Below the pieces are notes generated by a model. The model had not been told where the DNA came from and ran no database searches. It worked only from the letters and a program-made list of their open reading frames with translations. From assembly GCA_914767715.1 (NCBI GenBank), contig OU612070.1, positions 4,295,501 through 4,359,500 on the forward strand: a DNA stretch of 64,000 nucleotides, written 5' to 3'. Source of the stretch: Membranipora membranacea. Taxonomy: Eukaryota > Bryozoa > Gymnolaemata > Cheilostomatida > Membraniporidae. Both the position numbers and the translations under genes were made by a program. The stretch's first letter is position 1. Every line of letters starts with the position of its first letter. Positions 12,493 through 24,389 of the stretch are shown here, in pieces.

Positions 12493-12642
12493 TGTGTCAA
12501 CACAACAGCTGCAGGAAACAAATTACCATTTATTCGTAATCATAATATGATTATGATGTTATTGATCTCCTGATGTTTATTCGGACAAATGATTTGAGCT
12601 GGAGAAGTTGATGCAGGAAATATAATTTATTTTTAATATCAT

Positions 12643-12712
12643 TTATTGTCTTCAGTTTAAATATTCAAGTAAAAAGTCAATAGAATCATGACTGTGCATA
12701 TTTAAAATATAG
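12643..12712 (-). promoter_or_regulatory. Upstream block shared with receptor gene 2
   Basis: This block (plus strand tgtcttcagtttaaat, then caagta, then gtgcatatttaa) is conserved with 16797-16860 upstream of gene 2, while the DNA around it is largely diverged. It lies 150-400 bp upstream of the two possible starts of gene 1. Read on the minus strand it contains ttaaatatgcac, which could serve as an AT-rich core promoter. That it is a promoter is an inference from its position and conservation. Confidence 0.45.
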
Positions 12713-14023
12713 GTTGGGCTGAGTAGCCAAGAGTTATTGTCTACTGAGTCAAAGTATTGATCAAACTCTCAAGAAGCTCTTATCTATTTCTGCACTTTGT
12801 TATCCGATCAATGTTTGACAAAATGCGAGAGAGATATAAATTGTATGGCCATTGTATTGAAATGAAATACCTCAACAACATTCAGAGTTGTCTCTCATTC
12901 TACCATGTATAGACAACTCCTCCACTCATTTCAAGTCACGTTCAATAGGTGCTCCGGTTATACATTTACCACTAATCATCAAAAATTTGCACATTACCAT
13001 TCTTTAAAAACAAAAACGAGCTTGTGTCTGATAGTAGTCTCAATAGCTTACATAGTTATACTGGAACTGGAACACATCAATGATTGGGCTGGAGCTGCCA
13101 GTTTGAGTTTTGAAAAAAGGAGCACAGACACAACCATAGATGTATATGTGTCTTGATATCTTGATTCTGCGCTATATATGATCACATGCAAATATCTTTA
13201 CAACAGCTCAACAACACTATTCTTAATATCAGCGCCACCATAAGACCATTTCAAATAAGTGCGAAACAGAAAGATCCTTGATGGAAACCCTTTGTGATAG
13301 ACATTACTATACTTCTGAGAGAAATTAATTAACATCAAGGAAATAAACATATGCAATCAAAATTTATATTTATTATCATTAGTTTAATCAAGGAGTTATT
13401 TCATTTGTCCCAACACAATGGAATCATACATACATACACAGAATGAAGACAACACTACACTGTAACTGACTGTCCTAAAAAGTTTGACTGGGCACAATTG
13501 AAACATGAATTCAAATTCTTTGCAACTAGAACTTCTTAGCAATGATCCGGTACGATTTGTAATTCAACATCAGTAACCAAAAATGGATAAAGAAGTAAAA
13601 ATGAAACAATGTTCCAGAGTGAAATCGTGACTTTGATTTGATTTGTTTAATTGCAGTCTTTCACAAACACATATAGACTACTTGTTACAAAAAAGGAGTT
13701 ATAATACTTATGTTGGCGATTGGAAATGACCAAATATTTTATACCTGGATACAAAGTAGGAAAACGACCTATTCTTTAAATCGGAATTAAAATTAATTTA
13801 CAACCTACTTGTTAACATGAGTGAAAACAATCTCTCTCCGTGTCGAAAAATACTTCATGGTTCAAAATCAACAAGATGGACTTTTTTTCGTGGAAATGCT
13901 TATAATTTAGTATTCATAAAGATCATTTGTTGTGCCACTTATAATAACCAGACCAGACTGTACTGACTTTTGGTGTTGTTTGGCCTGCTTCCATATTGCT
14001 TGATTTGTGCTGAGATTGAAAAC
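12713..14023. other. Intergenic DNA between the two receptor genes
   Basis: AT-rich, no convincing exon. An open frame of 83 codons at 12905-13156 (plus) has no recognisable feature and is not called. Confidence 0.4.
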
Positions 14024-16555
14024 TTAGGCTGATAAGGTTGAATTTGAACTAAGATCTGGTTGGAGCTCCGAAGGGGCTGCATTGAACTGTACCAACACTA
14101 TATAGTAACTGGCGAGGACCCCAATTATCTGCAATTATCACGATGCGAAAGTGAAAAAACATTTCAAATGGCGTATTAGTTAGTAAAATAACATTATAAT
14201 TATGATTGTGATATAATATAATCTCTACTTAATGCCAATACGAATCACATCACTACATGTGGGAAACATTATGGCATGCCTTTTTTCTCTTGTCCTCAAT
14301 AATTTTGAGTCTCACATCATGGAAAATAATGATGGAGGTGTTGTGTGTGAGTATATTATGACACTTCATCTACTTACAGTGATACCAAGCTCCTTGTTGA
14401 TGTCCATCATCCCGGCAGCAGTGAAACTTTCAGGGATTTGAAGTCTGTTCATAAACATCTGCATCTAAAATAACAGCGCACAGCACACTGACTAACAGAT
14501 TTTTCGTTAAGGCTACCCAATGACCAAAGTATGTTTTCTTTATTTATTCATAGAGGATTTCTTAAGTTTGTACAGATAACAAAAATAATTCTGTAATATG
14601 TAACCTGTTGTCCTCTGGAGAAGTTGTGATAAGGTTATTATAATGTTGTGTCAGATTGGAATGGTAAAAAAATTCAACGTTCTACTTGGCATGAATTATT
14701 GATGGTGGAAAGAGGGCTTCCCATTAGGGAAGGTAACTCTCATTCTCTGCATTATGATGTCACAGTGAAAAGGAAGTGGTTGTTGCTAGTCTTGCACATC
14801 CTTTTGTGCTCACTGTGACATCATAATGCAAAGCATGAGAGTTACCTTCCTTTATAGGAGGCACTCTTTCCACCATCAAATATTCATACCAAGAGGAGCA
14901 ATGAATTTCATACCATGCGAATCTGACAAAACCTTACCATAAGTAACCGCCTGACTATGACATACATTGGTCTTTGGGTAGTCTTTAACTAAACCCTAGT
15001 TGTTTGGTCGGTGAGCCATGTTAATTTTTCAGAACCAAAAAAAGTACATTAATACAAGTCAAGGCTAGAACATGTTCATCATTCAATAAACAAAATTAAA
15101 AGCACCAATTAAAAGCTGTAAAAGAAGACAAGTCCCCCAGCCGTCGGCCTTTGAGGAAGGTGTATCAAAATCCTGTGCCAAATGTTTGTACAAACCTGAC
15201 AAAGCATTGTAGGGTCTTTGACTATTTCAGCTTTGTCATGTAAGAGTTCCAGTAATGTGCCATTAGCCTCCACTGTCTGGGAATATATATTATTATAAAA
15301 TTGTAAATATAAGTCTATATAAGTAACTGTAACTTATATAAATATAAGTTACTGTAAACATAAGACCTATTGATACTTTTGCATGCAAAGTTAAACAACG
15401 AGTCACCATTGCAAAAGTGATCAAATAAGCGATAAAATGACCATAATTGGCATCAGAAGCTGCTCCTCTATCAGTCTGGCCAGGTGATAGACAGCTGAAC
15501 TAAAGTCCCTCTTTTTTATTTTCTTTGACAGCCATTATAATTTAATTTTTTTCATCCAAACGAACTATTGAGAATCAACTTACCAATGCAGCCACCCTGT
15601 CACAAGGGATTATGAACAGGATGGTCATTGTAGTTGCCAAAGCCATCCATATGATATAGTTGGGGAAATTCACAGGATCAGGAGGGTATGATAAGATGTA
15701 CAACATCAGTAGCACTATCACCACGTTAGCGGAGAATATCAGTCCAAGCATTGGGGAGAAGATTTGATTGGCTTGAGCTACAAGTCCTGTGAGTCGTAGA
15801 TGAGTCATTCGGTAATGAACAAGATCCGTCAAGACTTCTCCAGGATTATCAGAGATTGAATTCTCAAGGTGGTTGTTGAAATCTCGAAGGAGTATCCATT
15901 GTGTCCCGCATACGCAAACAAAATATGCCACTGGAAAGGTCCATATGAAATCAAAAAGTATATCACCGACGATCGAGTAGGTGTTGAAAGTAACAAGGAC
16001 TGCTGGTGATGTGGTATTTTCATTCAAGACTCCAAACCAGGACACTTCAGCATCTTTCCGTGAGTAGTATTCGATCCTTGATGAGCAGAGGCCAAGCCCT
16101 GCCAGCAGGAACAAAGTAGTTACTGTGTTAATATAAATCTTGATCTTTTTATAGCTGATTTTAGCTCCCAGTAAAATTAGTCTTTCCTCAATGTCAACAA
16201 GAGCTTCATAATATTTCTCAAGACCCCATTTACTGTGTCCAGCCAAAAATAGAATACATGGATTTACAGTGACATATAACATCCAGAAACAAGTTGAGAT
16301 TTTCATAAGTAGTACTTCCCTGATCTTGTCTTCTTCTGCGTTCCAGGTCAATATCAGCTTTGTGAGGAGATATGAAGTCAGCACAATACAAGTGATGACG
16401 TGACGGACTGTGCAAAATCTTTGGAGACGTCCAGATTTTATCATTTGTGCTCCGCTGCCTGAGAGAATCCCTGAAACCAGTAAGGTGTATCTGATAGATC
16501 GATCCAATTCTGAAAGGACACCATGATTGTTCACAATCTCTCTCTTGACCCTCAT
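14024..16555 (-). CDS. Gustatory-receptor-like seven-transmembrane chemoreceptor, gene 2
   Basis: Four exons: 16555-15584, 15276-15196, 14464-14378 and 14128-14024, all phase 0, total 414 residues. An in-frame TAA lies just before the ATG at 16555, so that start is secure. It is a close paralogue of gene 1 (shared strings such as SGSGAQMIKSGRLQRFCTVR and FPVAYFVCVCGTQWILL) with identical exon lengths for exons 2 and 3 (81 and 87 nt). The C-terminal region reads IPESFTAAGMMDI and then GVLASYYIVLVQF, matching the Gr-family consensus before and within the last membrane segment. The C-terminal tail after QFN is shorter than in gene 1. Head-to-tail arrangement and shared introns show a tandem duplication. 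Predicted to be a ligand-gated cation channel; ligand unknown. Confidence 0.92.
14625..14950. mobile_element. Foldback element in intron 2 of receptor gene 2
   Basis: The left half (ggtaactctcattctctgca, then ttatgatgtcacagtga) is the inverted counterpart of the right half (tcactgtgacatcataa, then gcatgagagttacc). The complementarity extends outward through gatggtggaaagag/ctctttccaccatc to tgtcagatt/aatctgaca and gataagg/ccttac. The loop is about 40 bp at 14780-14810. Exact ends and target duplication are not clear. Confidence 0.75.
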
Positions 16556-16796
16556 AATCTCAGCTTAGCAGAATCTAACAAAACTGCAAAGTGAAGCTCA
16601 AAAGCGATGAAGCATCTCAGACAGACCACCATGTGATTCTAGTCTTCCCTTATGACGAAAGTGAACTGCTGCCACTGCTACTTCAGTTCTATAGTTTCCT
16701 CCTTGTCTTCAGGAAACCTCTGGTCATTTATTTGTTTATAACTGGTTGAGCTATTGATTTCCTTATCCGATTTGCGGGAAGTTAAATTTATTTTCA

Positions 16797-16860
16797 TATT
16801 GTCTTCAGTTTAAATGCTCAAGTAGAAGATCAATAATGCCACGGCTGTGCATATTTAAGG
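16797..16860 (-). promoter_or_regulatory. Upstream block shared with receptor gene 1
   Basis: Counterpart of 12643-12712: gtcttcagtttaaat, then ctcaagta, then ctgtgcatatttaa. It lies about 250-300 bp upstream of the gene 2 ATG. Its conservation between two paralogues whose other flanking DNA has diverged suggests a promoter or enhancer. Confidence 0.45.
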
Positions 16861-17624
16861 TCATGTGCAATGTCAGAATTCCTACTGCCTACTTTCTATG
16901 CTAATTCGATATATCATGCTGCTAGCTCGTAGTGTGCATATTCCACTGTGTTGGAGTTGTCGGCCGTCAAATTAATACTGCCTATACATTATGATCAGAG
17001 GGCTCAAACTGTTTTATGTAGAAGAAGTTCTATTGCTTTCCGATGAGTTACTGTTAATGTTACTGGTCATTATTGGACAGCATGTTTGTCGTTATGCAAA
17101 AGTTGTGAAAATATTAGCTGTATTCGAGAGTCTACCATCATCGCAATATGCATGTCAATTTGTTGAAAGTCAATGTGTATGACATTTGAAGCGTACTCTA
17201 AGAGAAAATCCTACTTAATTTTGTTTCGAGCCTATGATCTGTCCTGAATTGATGATTGAAATTTCTCATATTGTCACGGCATCACAAGAAACTTCACTGT
17301 ATGGGGTGACGTAAAAAATCAATTTAGACTAGTCATGTATCAAAGAAAATCAAATTTTACAATGAACGCAATCTTTAAGTATACATTTCACCTATTTTGA
17401 CATTTCTTGCAATTAATTTGACTCCTCCACCTGCATTGACAAAAACAGCGTTTTCTGCCTCATTTCCTCCCTAAAATGACACAACGTCATCGAATCAAAT
17501 TTTTAGTTCAGGTATTCATTTTCAGTAGCTCGGCAGCTTTCCAACAGTATATGATATGTTGATATTCGGACCGGTCCTTGACATTACCTTAAACAGTAAT
17601 TCCATATGATACTATCTATGATTC
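16861..17624. other. Intergenic DNA, nothing recognised
   Basis: No supported exon or repeat was found in this AT-rich stretch. Confidence 0.4.
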
Positions 17625-17870
17625 AAACTCAATATGAGCACAGCCGCAAATTACCTCCGTTTAACTGTGGGTCACAATAATTTCCGATTTGATATGAGCA
17701 CAGTCCGCGAATTGCCTGCGTTTACCTGTGGGTCACAATAACTTCCAACTTGATATGAGTACTTTCTCTGCTTTCTTGCGAGTCAGTAATCACAATAATA
17801 AAACCTCCTAAAGTTACTCTGAATCCTGTTTTTATTATTATTATAGTAACAATTAACGGTCTTTTGTTGT
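17625..17870 (-). repeat. Diverged copy of the 60-bp minisatellite family
   Basis: Two roughly 61-bp units (each with tatgagcaca, then gcgtttacctg- or gtttaactg-type sequence, then tgggtcacaataa) followed by taaaacctcctaaagtta and gtaacaattaac. The whole arrangement is the reverse complement of 24390-24706, including the non-repeated flank, so both are copies of one longer element and not independent satellites. Confidence 0.75.
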
Positions 17871-18337
17871 TTGTTGACATATGGCACTCAGTCTAGCATC
17901 TACTCAGTCTAGGAAGTTACTCTTCTATTTTTAGCTCTTTATGTCTATTTTTGTCGTGTGTTGCAATAGATCATCTTTCAGTCATGGTTTATGACATCAG
18001 CTACACTTAATCTGTTGTTATCATTACTTCCTTGATGGATATATTCTGTGTCGGTAGCTTGCATCTAATTCTGGTGATTGCTGTATAACATGGAAGCTAC
18101 TTGGTACATTTGTATGAACATCTAAATTGTACCATCAAGCATCTGCGGCACCTAAATTAAAGCATCACTGGATTTCCTATTTTCATCACTGACAATCTCC
18201 GAAGGTTACTCCGAGCTCTCAAACTAAGCCGGTAGAAAGAGTGTTTGTTTCCATTTTGATTGCTTGAATATTTATTAATTTTTTTAATTTATTATTTAAA
18301 TTTTTCTAAAACAACTATTGATGAAAAGTCTACATAC

Positions 18338-19160
18338 CGATGAATCAACCTTATCACAGGGAATGATGACTAGGATGCTGATTACAATTGAGTATATCAG
18401 CCATATGATATAACCGGGAAGATACTCAAACTTCAAGTCGGGTTAGTCGCCGTAATTTCAGAAACTCTCAAGAGAAACCACTGAGTTCTGCATACACAAA
18501 CAATGTACGCTATTGGATATGTCCACATTAGATATGTCCACATTAGATACAGAATAATATCTGCCCCAATCTGATATGTGTTGAAGAGCAATAAGCTCGT
18601 AATTTGTTATGTAGTGTTATCATTCAAGAGTGCAAAAAATGACACAGGCTCTGTAATCTCTCTTGGAGTAGAAAGCAATCTGTCCCAAACCAAAATAAAG
18701 CCCAAAGGAAACCAAACAAGTAGACACTATGAAACTTAGGGTGTTTGTTTTGTTGGTGCTGATCTTAGCACCAAGTGCTCTCAGTCCTTGCTCTGCTTCT
18801 CCAAAATCCCCATAATATTTTCAAGTCCCCATTTAGCGTTTGCAGCCACAAAATGAATGCACGGATTTAGAGTACTATGTGTCATCCAGGCACAAGCTGC
18901 AATTTTCATCAACAATATTTCTCTTATCTTGTCTTGATCAGAGTCCCAGGTCAGTACAAGCTTGATGAGGAGGAAGAAAATCAGCACCATACAAGTGATG
19001 AAGTGATAAATAGTGAAAAATGTCTGAAGTTGTTGAGATTTAACAAGCTGTGCCCCTCTGCCAGAAATTATGCCGGCGACCAGCAGGGTGTACCTAATCG
19101 GTTTATCTAGTGTGGTAACGATAAGAAGATGTTTTCGATTAACTCACTCTCAATCCCCAT
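18338..19160 (-). pseudogene. Gustatory-receptor-like pseudogene (exon 1 only)
   Basis: This corresponds to exon 1 of the two intact genes: it starts MGIESELIENIF, then in a shifted frame LDKPIRYTLLVAGI, then LVLTWDSDQDKIREILLMKI and HFVAANAKWGLE, then another shift to GLRALGAKIS, and ends IIPCDKVDSS at a preserved splice donor (18337). At least three frameshifts are present. About 150 nt in the region between the WFLLR and LLMLY equivalents are missing. Exons 2 to 4 with the SYYxVLVQF signature were not found downstream. It cannot make a receptor. Confidence 0.88.
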
Positions 19161-21284
19161 TTTGATGATCGACTGTGACAGCAACAAGGCAGCATCAAAT
19201 AAATTAAGGGCAGCAGTAAAATATGTGTTATGCAACAAGTCTAGACTAAAAATCAACTATTTCAACCACTTCTTCAACTCATACAATAATGATACTACTT
19301 TTTTCATTCAACTGCAATTATTAGTTATTTTCGAGTAGTCCCATTCTTTTACTGTGTATTTCTAACTCTCTAACACCAACCTGCAGGATATTAAGGTACT
19401 CTAACTCATTGCCGTGCATTTCAGTAAGCATGTTCAAAGTCAATGATATTATGAGTACCTATTGCATATTAAAGACTTACTGAAAAACATAGTCCTGCAG
19501 CCAGTTCTGCAGTAGTTTTGCAATTTTTTATACTGAACAAATTCATTTCACTTCAGTCATCAGTGTAAAAAATGTACGATATTGTTTCCCTTCCTCCTGT
19601 TCTAACTATGAGGTTTTTATGACTTTTTGCTATAGAAAACAAGACCAATGAGCTACCACTTTGATATACTTTAAAAACCTGTAAAGGCTCATTTCTAAAC
19701 AAAGGTGATTGAATGATGTTATCCTCTAGTATGACAACGTAAATGTATTTATTTTTCCTCCGTGTGGAAAAAAGTCTGTAATTGAAATTATTTGGAAGTG
19801 GGAGCTTATAAAAGTGCGCTTGTACAGTACATTAATTTAACACACAAGTGCTTTACATTTTTACACTATAAAACATTGAAAGCTTTCATCCTGTGGGGTG
19901 ATCTCAAAGGGGCAGAGGGATGCGGGTTTTTGACTTCATTTCAACTGTATTACTTGAGAACCTCTCTCTCACGCCATTAGTTAACCTTCATATATACATT
20001 GAAGCAATCTCGCAAGGTGTTGGAATGTCAACACAGTTGGGCGGACAGTGTGTACTGGTTGGACATAAACAGATAGCAAAAGGTTTTTGATTGGCGGTCA
20101 GAAGAAATATTGGCTGATGGTAGTTGAATGACTGGTATTGAGGGACAGACAGTTTCGTATGTTGGATGGGCAGATGGAAAGATGACCAGAACAAATTATA
20201 CTAAACATGCTGAATTATCAAGTGAAGATTCAAGATTGACCCATATATTGATACCATGCAAGCGCTTGCCTAAGTTCAAGTTCTTGGTCATTTCTTTCTT
20301 GAAACACGGTTTATTTGACTTGGGCTGAAATTATACGGAATCTTGATTTTATGATAGGTCGTGGGTGATAATGCCTTACAGCTTAAGTAAGGAAAAAAAA
20401 TCATCTGGCGATGATTTCAGAGAAAAATCGTTAACTAATGACCTCGGAAATATAGAGTTGAACCATCTTGTCTGTTTTTGATTTGTGTTGTTACATCCAA
20501 ACACTGTGTGAATACGTAATATGGTGAAAATTTTGAATGAGGAAAGCCTTCACAATTGCATAATCATGATCTCAAAGGACTCCTATGTATTACTGCTACG
20601 TGCCAGCAAATATCACGTGCCATCCTCCTGCCACTGGAGATGCAATTATACACAAGAGCAATCATCATTATTATTTCTTGTGTCAGAAGTGAGAGCCAGC
20701 TGTGATATGTCATAAAATTACAAGATCTTGCTCTCCCTTTAGTTGCTATGAGGAAAATACTAATTGATTTACTATTTCTAGTATTATAATTGAATGGAGG
20801 CAGTTGATTCTGATGATATTCGATGTAATAATCATAATTTAATAGATGCCAGTTGAAATTAATTCTGAACCACGTAAATCCGGTTTGTGTGTGACTTGCC
20901 TGCTGGGCTGGTTTGTGTGATCATCAATTTATCATCAGTTCAGTCCCAGTTTTACTTCAGTGTCATTGTGTTCAATTTTCAACATTTTCAGCTCTGCTAC
21001 AACAATATTTATCTATATATATATATATATATATAACTTTATTTTGGACAAAACTCATTCGTTGAGAAGGCTTTACAAAAACTCGAACAAAAATGCAAAG
21101 AGAAAAAAAGTCAAAAGAGCTTATCGCACAATTGATTAGATATAAATAGTGAGTGATCCTTCCACACAATCATATCAGATTCATCAGCACATGCTCTTGT
21201 TCTTGAGTCTGTGGCCTTCCAAGTATACTGTTTAGTCAAGAGGAGGCTGACTTTTAAGGCATAATTCATAATGAAAGAGTTTAT

Positions 21285-21560
21285 TTGGGCAATAATGTCA
21301 GGGACACACTAAAATTAGACGCTCTCTGTGAATTCAAAAACAAAGGAACATCAGTTATTTAATTCACAAATACTAATGGGGACAAAACTATTGAGAAATC
21401 TGTTCCTACGGGCGTCTTTGGCTTTCAATATAAATTAATAAGATAAGTCTCATAGCAGCTATGCATGACATGGGAAGGATCAGCAATAAATTTCATAGCA
21501 GTTTTATGTACAGTATTCTCCAAATAAAAATTGATATCCAAGTCATGATTTCAACATCAC
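21285..21560 (-). mobile_element. LINE 3' end fragment
   Basis: The minus strand encodes the end of a non-LTR retrotransposon ORF, with RRNRFLNSFVPISICELNN then a stop, the usual C-terminal SFxPxSIxxLN type ending. It is the same 3' end as the LINE at 41960-43115 and the fragment at 58080-58355. It is strongly 5'-truncated. Confidence 0.72.
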
Positions 21561-22189
21561 TAGGAATGTTTTAAATGTGGCTCTGATGATTGAATATCTG
21601 CTAATTTAGCCTTATATCAAAGCTGTGTCCTTTTGTTAGCCTGGGTGAATGGCACTAGAATACTGAAAATATTCTTGCACCATGATACAGTGCAAAATAA
21701 CCGCACCTCATTGGGAGTTTTGTTCTGAATGCTTGTATCTTGACATTCATATTACACTGTATTATGATGTTTTCTGTAATAACCCCCCTCCCCCGCTGGG
21801 GATCTGAGTATTAACACTTAGACTCATACACGAAGCTAGGCAAATTAATTTTAGTCAGCCTCCCCCCATCTTGACGGATGATCTTAGCATGAGGTTTGGC
21901 TCCTATCTAATTACGTGTAGTTAATTTGATGAAACCTCCTCCAAATCTGTTGGAGAGTATGTATAATTAACCTTTTAGCGAGAGGTTTAGTTTTCATTTT
22001 GCCACTTGTAATCAATTTGATGAAACCTCCTCCAAATCTTCAGAGACTTTAAAATTAACCTATCACAAGAAGGACTGGTTTCTATAATGTTCTTCTAGTT
22101 ATTTGGATAAATACTCCAAATCTGCTGAAGAGTTACATTGAACTCTGCAGCAAGAGGTATGAGTTATCCTACTGCAATCAACAGGGAGA

Positions 22190-22484
22190 CAAGTCCTGTT
22201 TGTTTCCATGATAGACCAATCAGGAGGCTCAGAATTCCCTATTTTCATTGGTCGGCAAACCCTACTGCCTCAGTGTTGAGTTTAGACTCTCCCACTTGAG
22301 AGATTTGAAACAAGATTTTGGGATATTTTTGTTCCAGAATATTTCATTGGTTGAGGACTTATGTTAACCGCTTCATGGTTGGCCAAGTCAACTATGGGCT
22401 TCTGCGCAGTTAGTGAAATGCCTCTTTGTGTCCGCCATCTTTTCCTTCCCTAGTAAGAAAGAAGTTAGCTGTGTAAAAGGGTTA
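22190..22484 (+). promoter_or_regulatory. Duplicated copy of the DDX39B promoter without its gene
   Basis: This is nearly identical to 58985-59281. It keeps gaccaatcagg, cattggtcggc and cattggttgagg (CCAAT boxes in both orientations), ctgcgcag, and the YY1/initiator-like gtccgccatcttttcc at about 22429-22444. One further inverted CCAAT (attgg, seen at the other copy) is mutated to atggg here. The copy stops inside the first exon, before the splice donor. Nothing recognisable as a gene follows. Confidence 0.6.
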
Positions 22485-23500
22485 TTATATAGGGGTGCTT
22501 CACTACATCCGGAATGCTGACTTTTCGATGGAGGTCAATTGACCGATGCTTCTGCAGCCCTGTCATGCACACTCATCCTTGGATATTCCAGTTTTAACTC
22601 ACCAGGCTTTGATAAGGGATGACTGGGTTATCATATGGAGTTACACATACAGAAAAACAACAAGAATTGGAAGCTACAGGGTAATTTAAAGGCAGTGATG
22701 TCTGAATGAAAATTTTTCAACCAACAGCCCAAAAAGTTGGAGCCAACTTGGCAAGTAAAAATTGTTTTAAGCCTTAACCTTCTTTAACTGTGCTAGAAGA
22801 GACGTCAAACATTTCCTCACCGTGGCTTAAAATTAGTTTATGTGGATTTAGTGACTGCAACTTGCTCTGAAAAAACAGTATTATCTTGATTTTTGTAAAT
22901 ATTAAGAAATTTGTGGTTCGGTTTGGCACCTTCCATTTGGACTCCCTTTGGACCAAACCCTCACCACACCAAAAAATCTATTCTTTAGGACTCTCTTTTG
23001 GTCCATTTGAATAGAAATTCAGGATTATTCCAATACTTTTTGATGTAGACAGTGTGAAAGTAAGGGCCTCTCCAGGCTTTTTATTATGGTTTTGACAGCA
23101 TGTAAATATACTTTTCCAGTAAATGCTGTTGACTGATTCTATATTATATCTCCAAGCAGACAACTTCTTGCTGCACCCAATAGTATTGGATGAGTTAGAT
23201 TCAACCAACTTTGTTAATAGATCGCATGTAATGTATGATCCAAACCAACTTGAGAACTCAAAAAGAGTAGATAGTGTCAGTACCAAAAATGGGCACTTGA
23301 GATATGTAGTTATATTCAGCCAGCCGCAGAAGTTAGAGGGTACAGATAGAGATGTATACAAATGCACCCAGTAACCGCCATGGTATTTTGTAGTCACAAG
23401 CATACACAACGAGCAGAGAGACGCAGAAGTAATCCATCAAAGATGTAGCGAAGATAACCGCAGCAGGCTAATCCGGTCAGAAAATAGGAATTCCAGTGAC
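22485..23500. other. Unassigned DNA with long open frames of unknown meaning
   Basis: Overlapping open frames of 143 codons (23409-22978, minus) and 83 codons (23123-23374, plus) occur here. Neither shows a recognised domain, signal peptide or clear splice context. They may be remnants of an LTR element internal region. Confidence 0.3.
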
Positions 23501-23965
23501 GCAGTAATTTGGTTTTCCAACACGTCATAGTACCAAGTACCAAGTAATCTCCAGGGTGACACAGAAGTAATTAACCAGGAAGTAACAACAACAAAGTCAG
23601 CCCGAAAATAGAACAACAAATTTCAGAGGGTAGACTGAGGAACAGCAGCAATATACCACGTGATGTGACCACAGAACGGATTCATATGACAAAGCCACAA
23701 GAGACACTAATCCTAGTACCAAGAACCAATTAATCTTCAGGAATTTGGTTTTCCAAAACGTCATAACACCATGTACCAAGTAATCTTCAGGATGACACAG
23801 AAGTAATTAATCATGGAGTAACAACAACAAAGTCAGCCCAAAAATAGAACAATAAATTCCAGAAGGTAGACTGAGGAACAACAGCCATATACCACGTGAC
23901 GTGACCACAAAACGGTTTCATATAACAAAGCCACAAGAGACACTAATCCATTAATCCGCCGACAG
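23500..23965. repeat. 236-bp tandem duplication
   Basis: Two adjacent copies with a period of about 236 bp (caagtaatct at 23541 and 23777). Each contains gtaacaacaacaaagtcagcc and an E-box, taccacgtga, next to a CRE-like half site. This looks like duplicated enhancer sequence of the promoter-like segment that follows. Confidence 0.75.
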
Positions 23966-24004
23966 CTAATCAAACGACAACAAGCAGAGTCAGCACAAAA
24001 ATCG

Positions 24005-24190
24005 GCACCTATATAAAGGCCGAAATTTTGAACAGTAAATTAGTACAGTTTAATTCTTTGAGCAGCACAGTCAACTTTTTACATAGCTAGTAAAAGACAT
24101 TATATTTTGATTTAATAAATACTAGTTTTAAATCAAAGATCTTTGTTGGAACGCTAACACTAAAGTGGAGTCTAAGGACCAATATATACT
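24005..24190 (+). promoter_or_regulatory. TATA promoter and poly(A)-signal cluster, possible solo LTR end
   Basis: A good TATA box (cctatataaagg at about 24010) is followed about 100 bp later by aataaa (about 24113) and a possible splice donor, ctgtgagtatc, at about 24190. The duplicated upstream block plus TATA plus close AATAAA resembles U3-R-U5 of a long terminal repeat. It could equally be a host promoter with first exon. No primer-binding site or second LTR was found. Confidence 0.3.
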
Positions 24191-24389
24191 GTGAGTATCA
24201 TTTGAATTACATTATCATTTTTTTTATAAGTATCAAGACAATAAACAATAACTTTAGTGAATATACTGTTGTAATTGATTTCTATGCATATAGTAATTTG
24301 CAAAGTAATTAGGGACAGTTCGTCAGGTACTCAGACGTTAGGTCATATTCACTAAGAGTTTATAAGGCAATTTTGCAATCAACTAAAGT

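Larger units (their letters stand above)
18201..22484. repeat. Segmental duplication, upstream copy (about 4.3 kb)
   Basis: From aaggttactccgagctctc at 18201 to gttagctgtgtaaa at about 22484 this DNA is collinear with the last array unit plus its continuation (about 54860-59281). It carries, in order, a receptor pseudogene, about 1.8 kb of non-coding DNA, a (TA)n tract at about 21010-21036, a LINE 3' end and a copy of the DDX39B promoter. The copies differ by scattered substitutions and small indels, so the duplication is clearly older than the tandem array. Confidence 0.85.

Noticed and set aside
22978-23409. 143-codon minus-strand open frame.
   Set aside because: No recognisable domain, no splice context, and an overlapping plus-strand frame of similar quality.
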